Positions 6,527 to 6,795 of a DNA stretch of 6,795 nt are shown here, in pieces. A model generated the notes under the pieces. That model did no database searches and was not told the DNA's origin. It saw only the letters and a program-made list of their open reading frames with translations. The DNA lies in assembly GCA_900313475.1 (NCBI GenBank), contig OMRJ01000252.1, positions 1-6,795 on the forward strand, given 5' to 3'. Made by a program: the position numbers and the translations under genes. The DNA comes from an uncultured Eubacteriales bacterium (GTDB lineage Bacteria; Bacillota; Clostridia; Oscillospirales; Acutalibacteraceae). Position 1 is the stretch's first letter, and every line of letters begins with the position of its first letter.

Positions 6527-6795
6527 TCTATTCGTGTGTTACGGACAAGGGAAAGAAACGTCCCACAAATCAGGATGCGTGCTTTGCGTATAAGCCCGAC
6601 GAAAACTCGTGCATTGCCGTTGTTTGCGACGGAATGGGCGGCGAACGTGCGGGCGATGTCGCGTCGGGCATTGCGGTAAAGGCTATATCCGAACGGCTGT
6701 GCGGAGGCTGGCGCCGCGGCATGAAGGATTCCTCCGTTGTAAATCTTCTTACCACCGCCGTGAATGCCGCAAATATTCTCGTCTACGATGCGGCG
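6523..6795 (+). CDS. prpC: PP2C-family protein Ser/Thr phosphatase, PrpC/Stp type (3' end missing)
   Basis: Ninety-one codons are open to the window edge; family members are about 240-260 residues, so roughly a third is present. It is a metal-dependent (Mn/Mg) phosphatase that removes phosphate from Ser and Thr. Translation from TTG gives IYSCVTDKGKKRPTNQDA at the start, matching the family's TDxGxxRxxNxD opening, with metal-ligand candidate Asp18. VVCDGMGGERAGDVAS (33-48) contains the diagnostic DGMGG, with metal ligand Asp36. NQD stands in place of the commoner NED. The start overlaps the rlmN stop as TTGA, and AGGAG lies 7 bases upstream, so translation is probably coupled to rlmN. In Bacillus and Clostridia the next gene is usually a PASTA-domain kinase (prkC/pknB) that this enzyme counteracts; that gene would lie beyond the window and is inferred only. 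Confidence 0.93.
   Translation, partial: MIYSCVTDKGKKRPTNQDACFAYKPDENSCIAVVCDGMGGERAGDVASGIAVKAISERLCGGWRRGMKDSSVVNLLTTAVNAANILVYDAA

Noticed and set aside
1..6795. Search for a CRISPR array, tRNA or rRNA gene, insertion sequence, toxin-antitoxin pair or defence system
   Set aside because: Nearly all of the sequence is taken up by seven conserved housekeeping-type genes. No repeated spacer units, transposase, terminal repeats or RNA gene folds were seen.

Overview
This window is a stretch of bacterial core chromosome. It most likely comes from a member of the class Clostridia (Firmicutes/Bacillota), perhaps a gut Oscillospirales-type lineage. The reasons are the gene order priA-def-fmt-(yugP)-rsmB-rlmN-prpC, strong AGGAGG-type ribosome binding sites, roughly balanced GC content and the style of the proteins. 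The Bacillus subtilis chromosome has the same order without the metallopeptidase gene. From memory, the version with a YugP-type zinc metallopeptidase between fmt and rsmB is typical of Clostridia. The genus cannot be named from the sequence alone.

Layout, all on the + strand. 1-1749: the 3' three quarters of priA, cut at its 5' end by the window edge. 1750-1856: a gap with a probable intrinsic terminator (hairpin 1764-1783 plus T tract). 1857-2327: def. 2341-3279: fmt, 13 bases after def. 3280-3434: the largest gap, 155 bases, with an AT-rich segment carrying a TATACT box and a perfect 11-bp inverted repeat just before a canonical RBS. 3435-4154: yugP-like metallopeptidase. 4158-5474: rsmB, 3 bases later. 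5471-6526: rlmN, overlapping rsmB by ATGA. 6523-6795: the first 91 codons of a PP2C phosphatase (prpC/stp type), overlapping rlmN by TTGA and running off the window.

How the genes fit together. PriA restarts stalled replication forks. Fmt formylates initiator Met-tRNA, and Def removes that formyl group from new proteins. RsmB (16S rRNA m5C) and RlmN (23S rRNA/tRNA m2A) modify the ribosome. The phosphatase normally opposes a PASTA-domain Ser/Thr kinase encoded next to it, which would lie just beyond the right edge. The spacing suggests up to three transcription units: priA; def-fmt; and yugP-rsmB-rlmN-prpC. Read-through between them is quite possible.

No mobile element, CRISPR array, RNA gene or phage gene is visible. 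Most of the window is ordinary housekeeping DNA. The part most worth a second look is the regulatory-looking palindrome ahead of the metallopeptidase gene.
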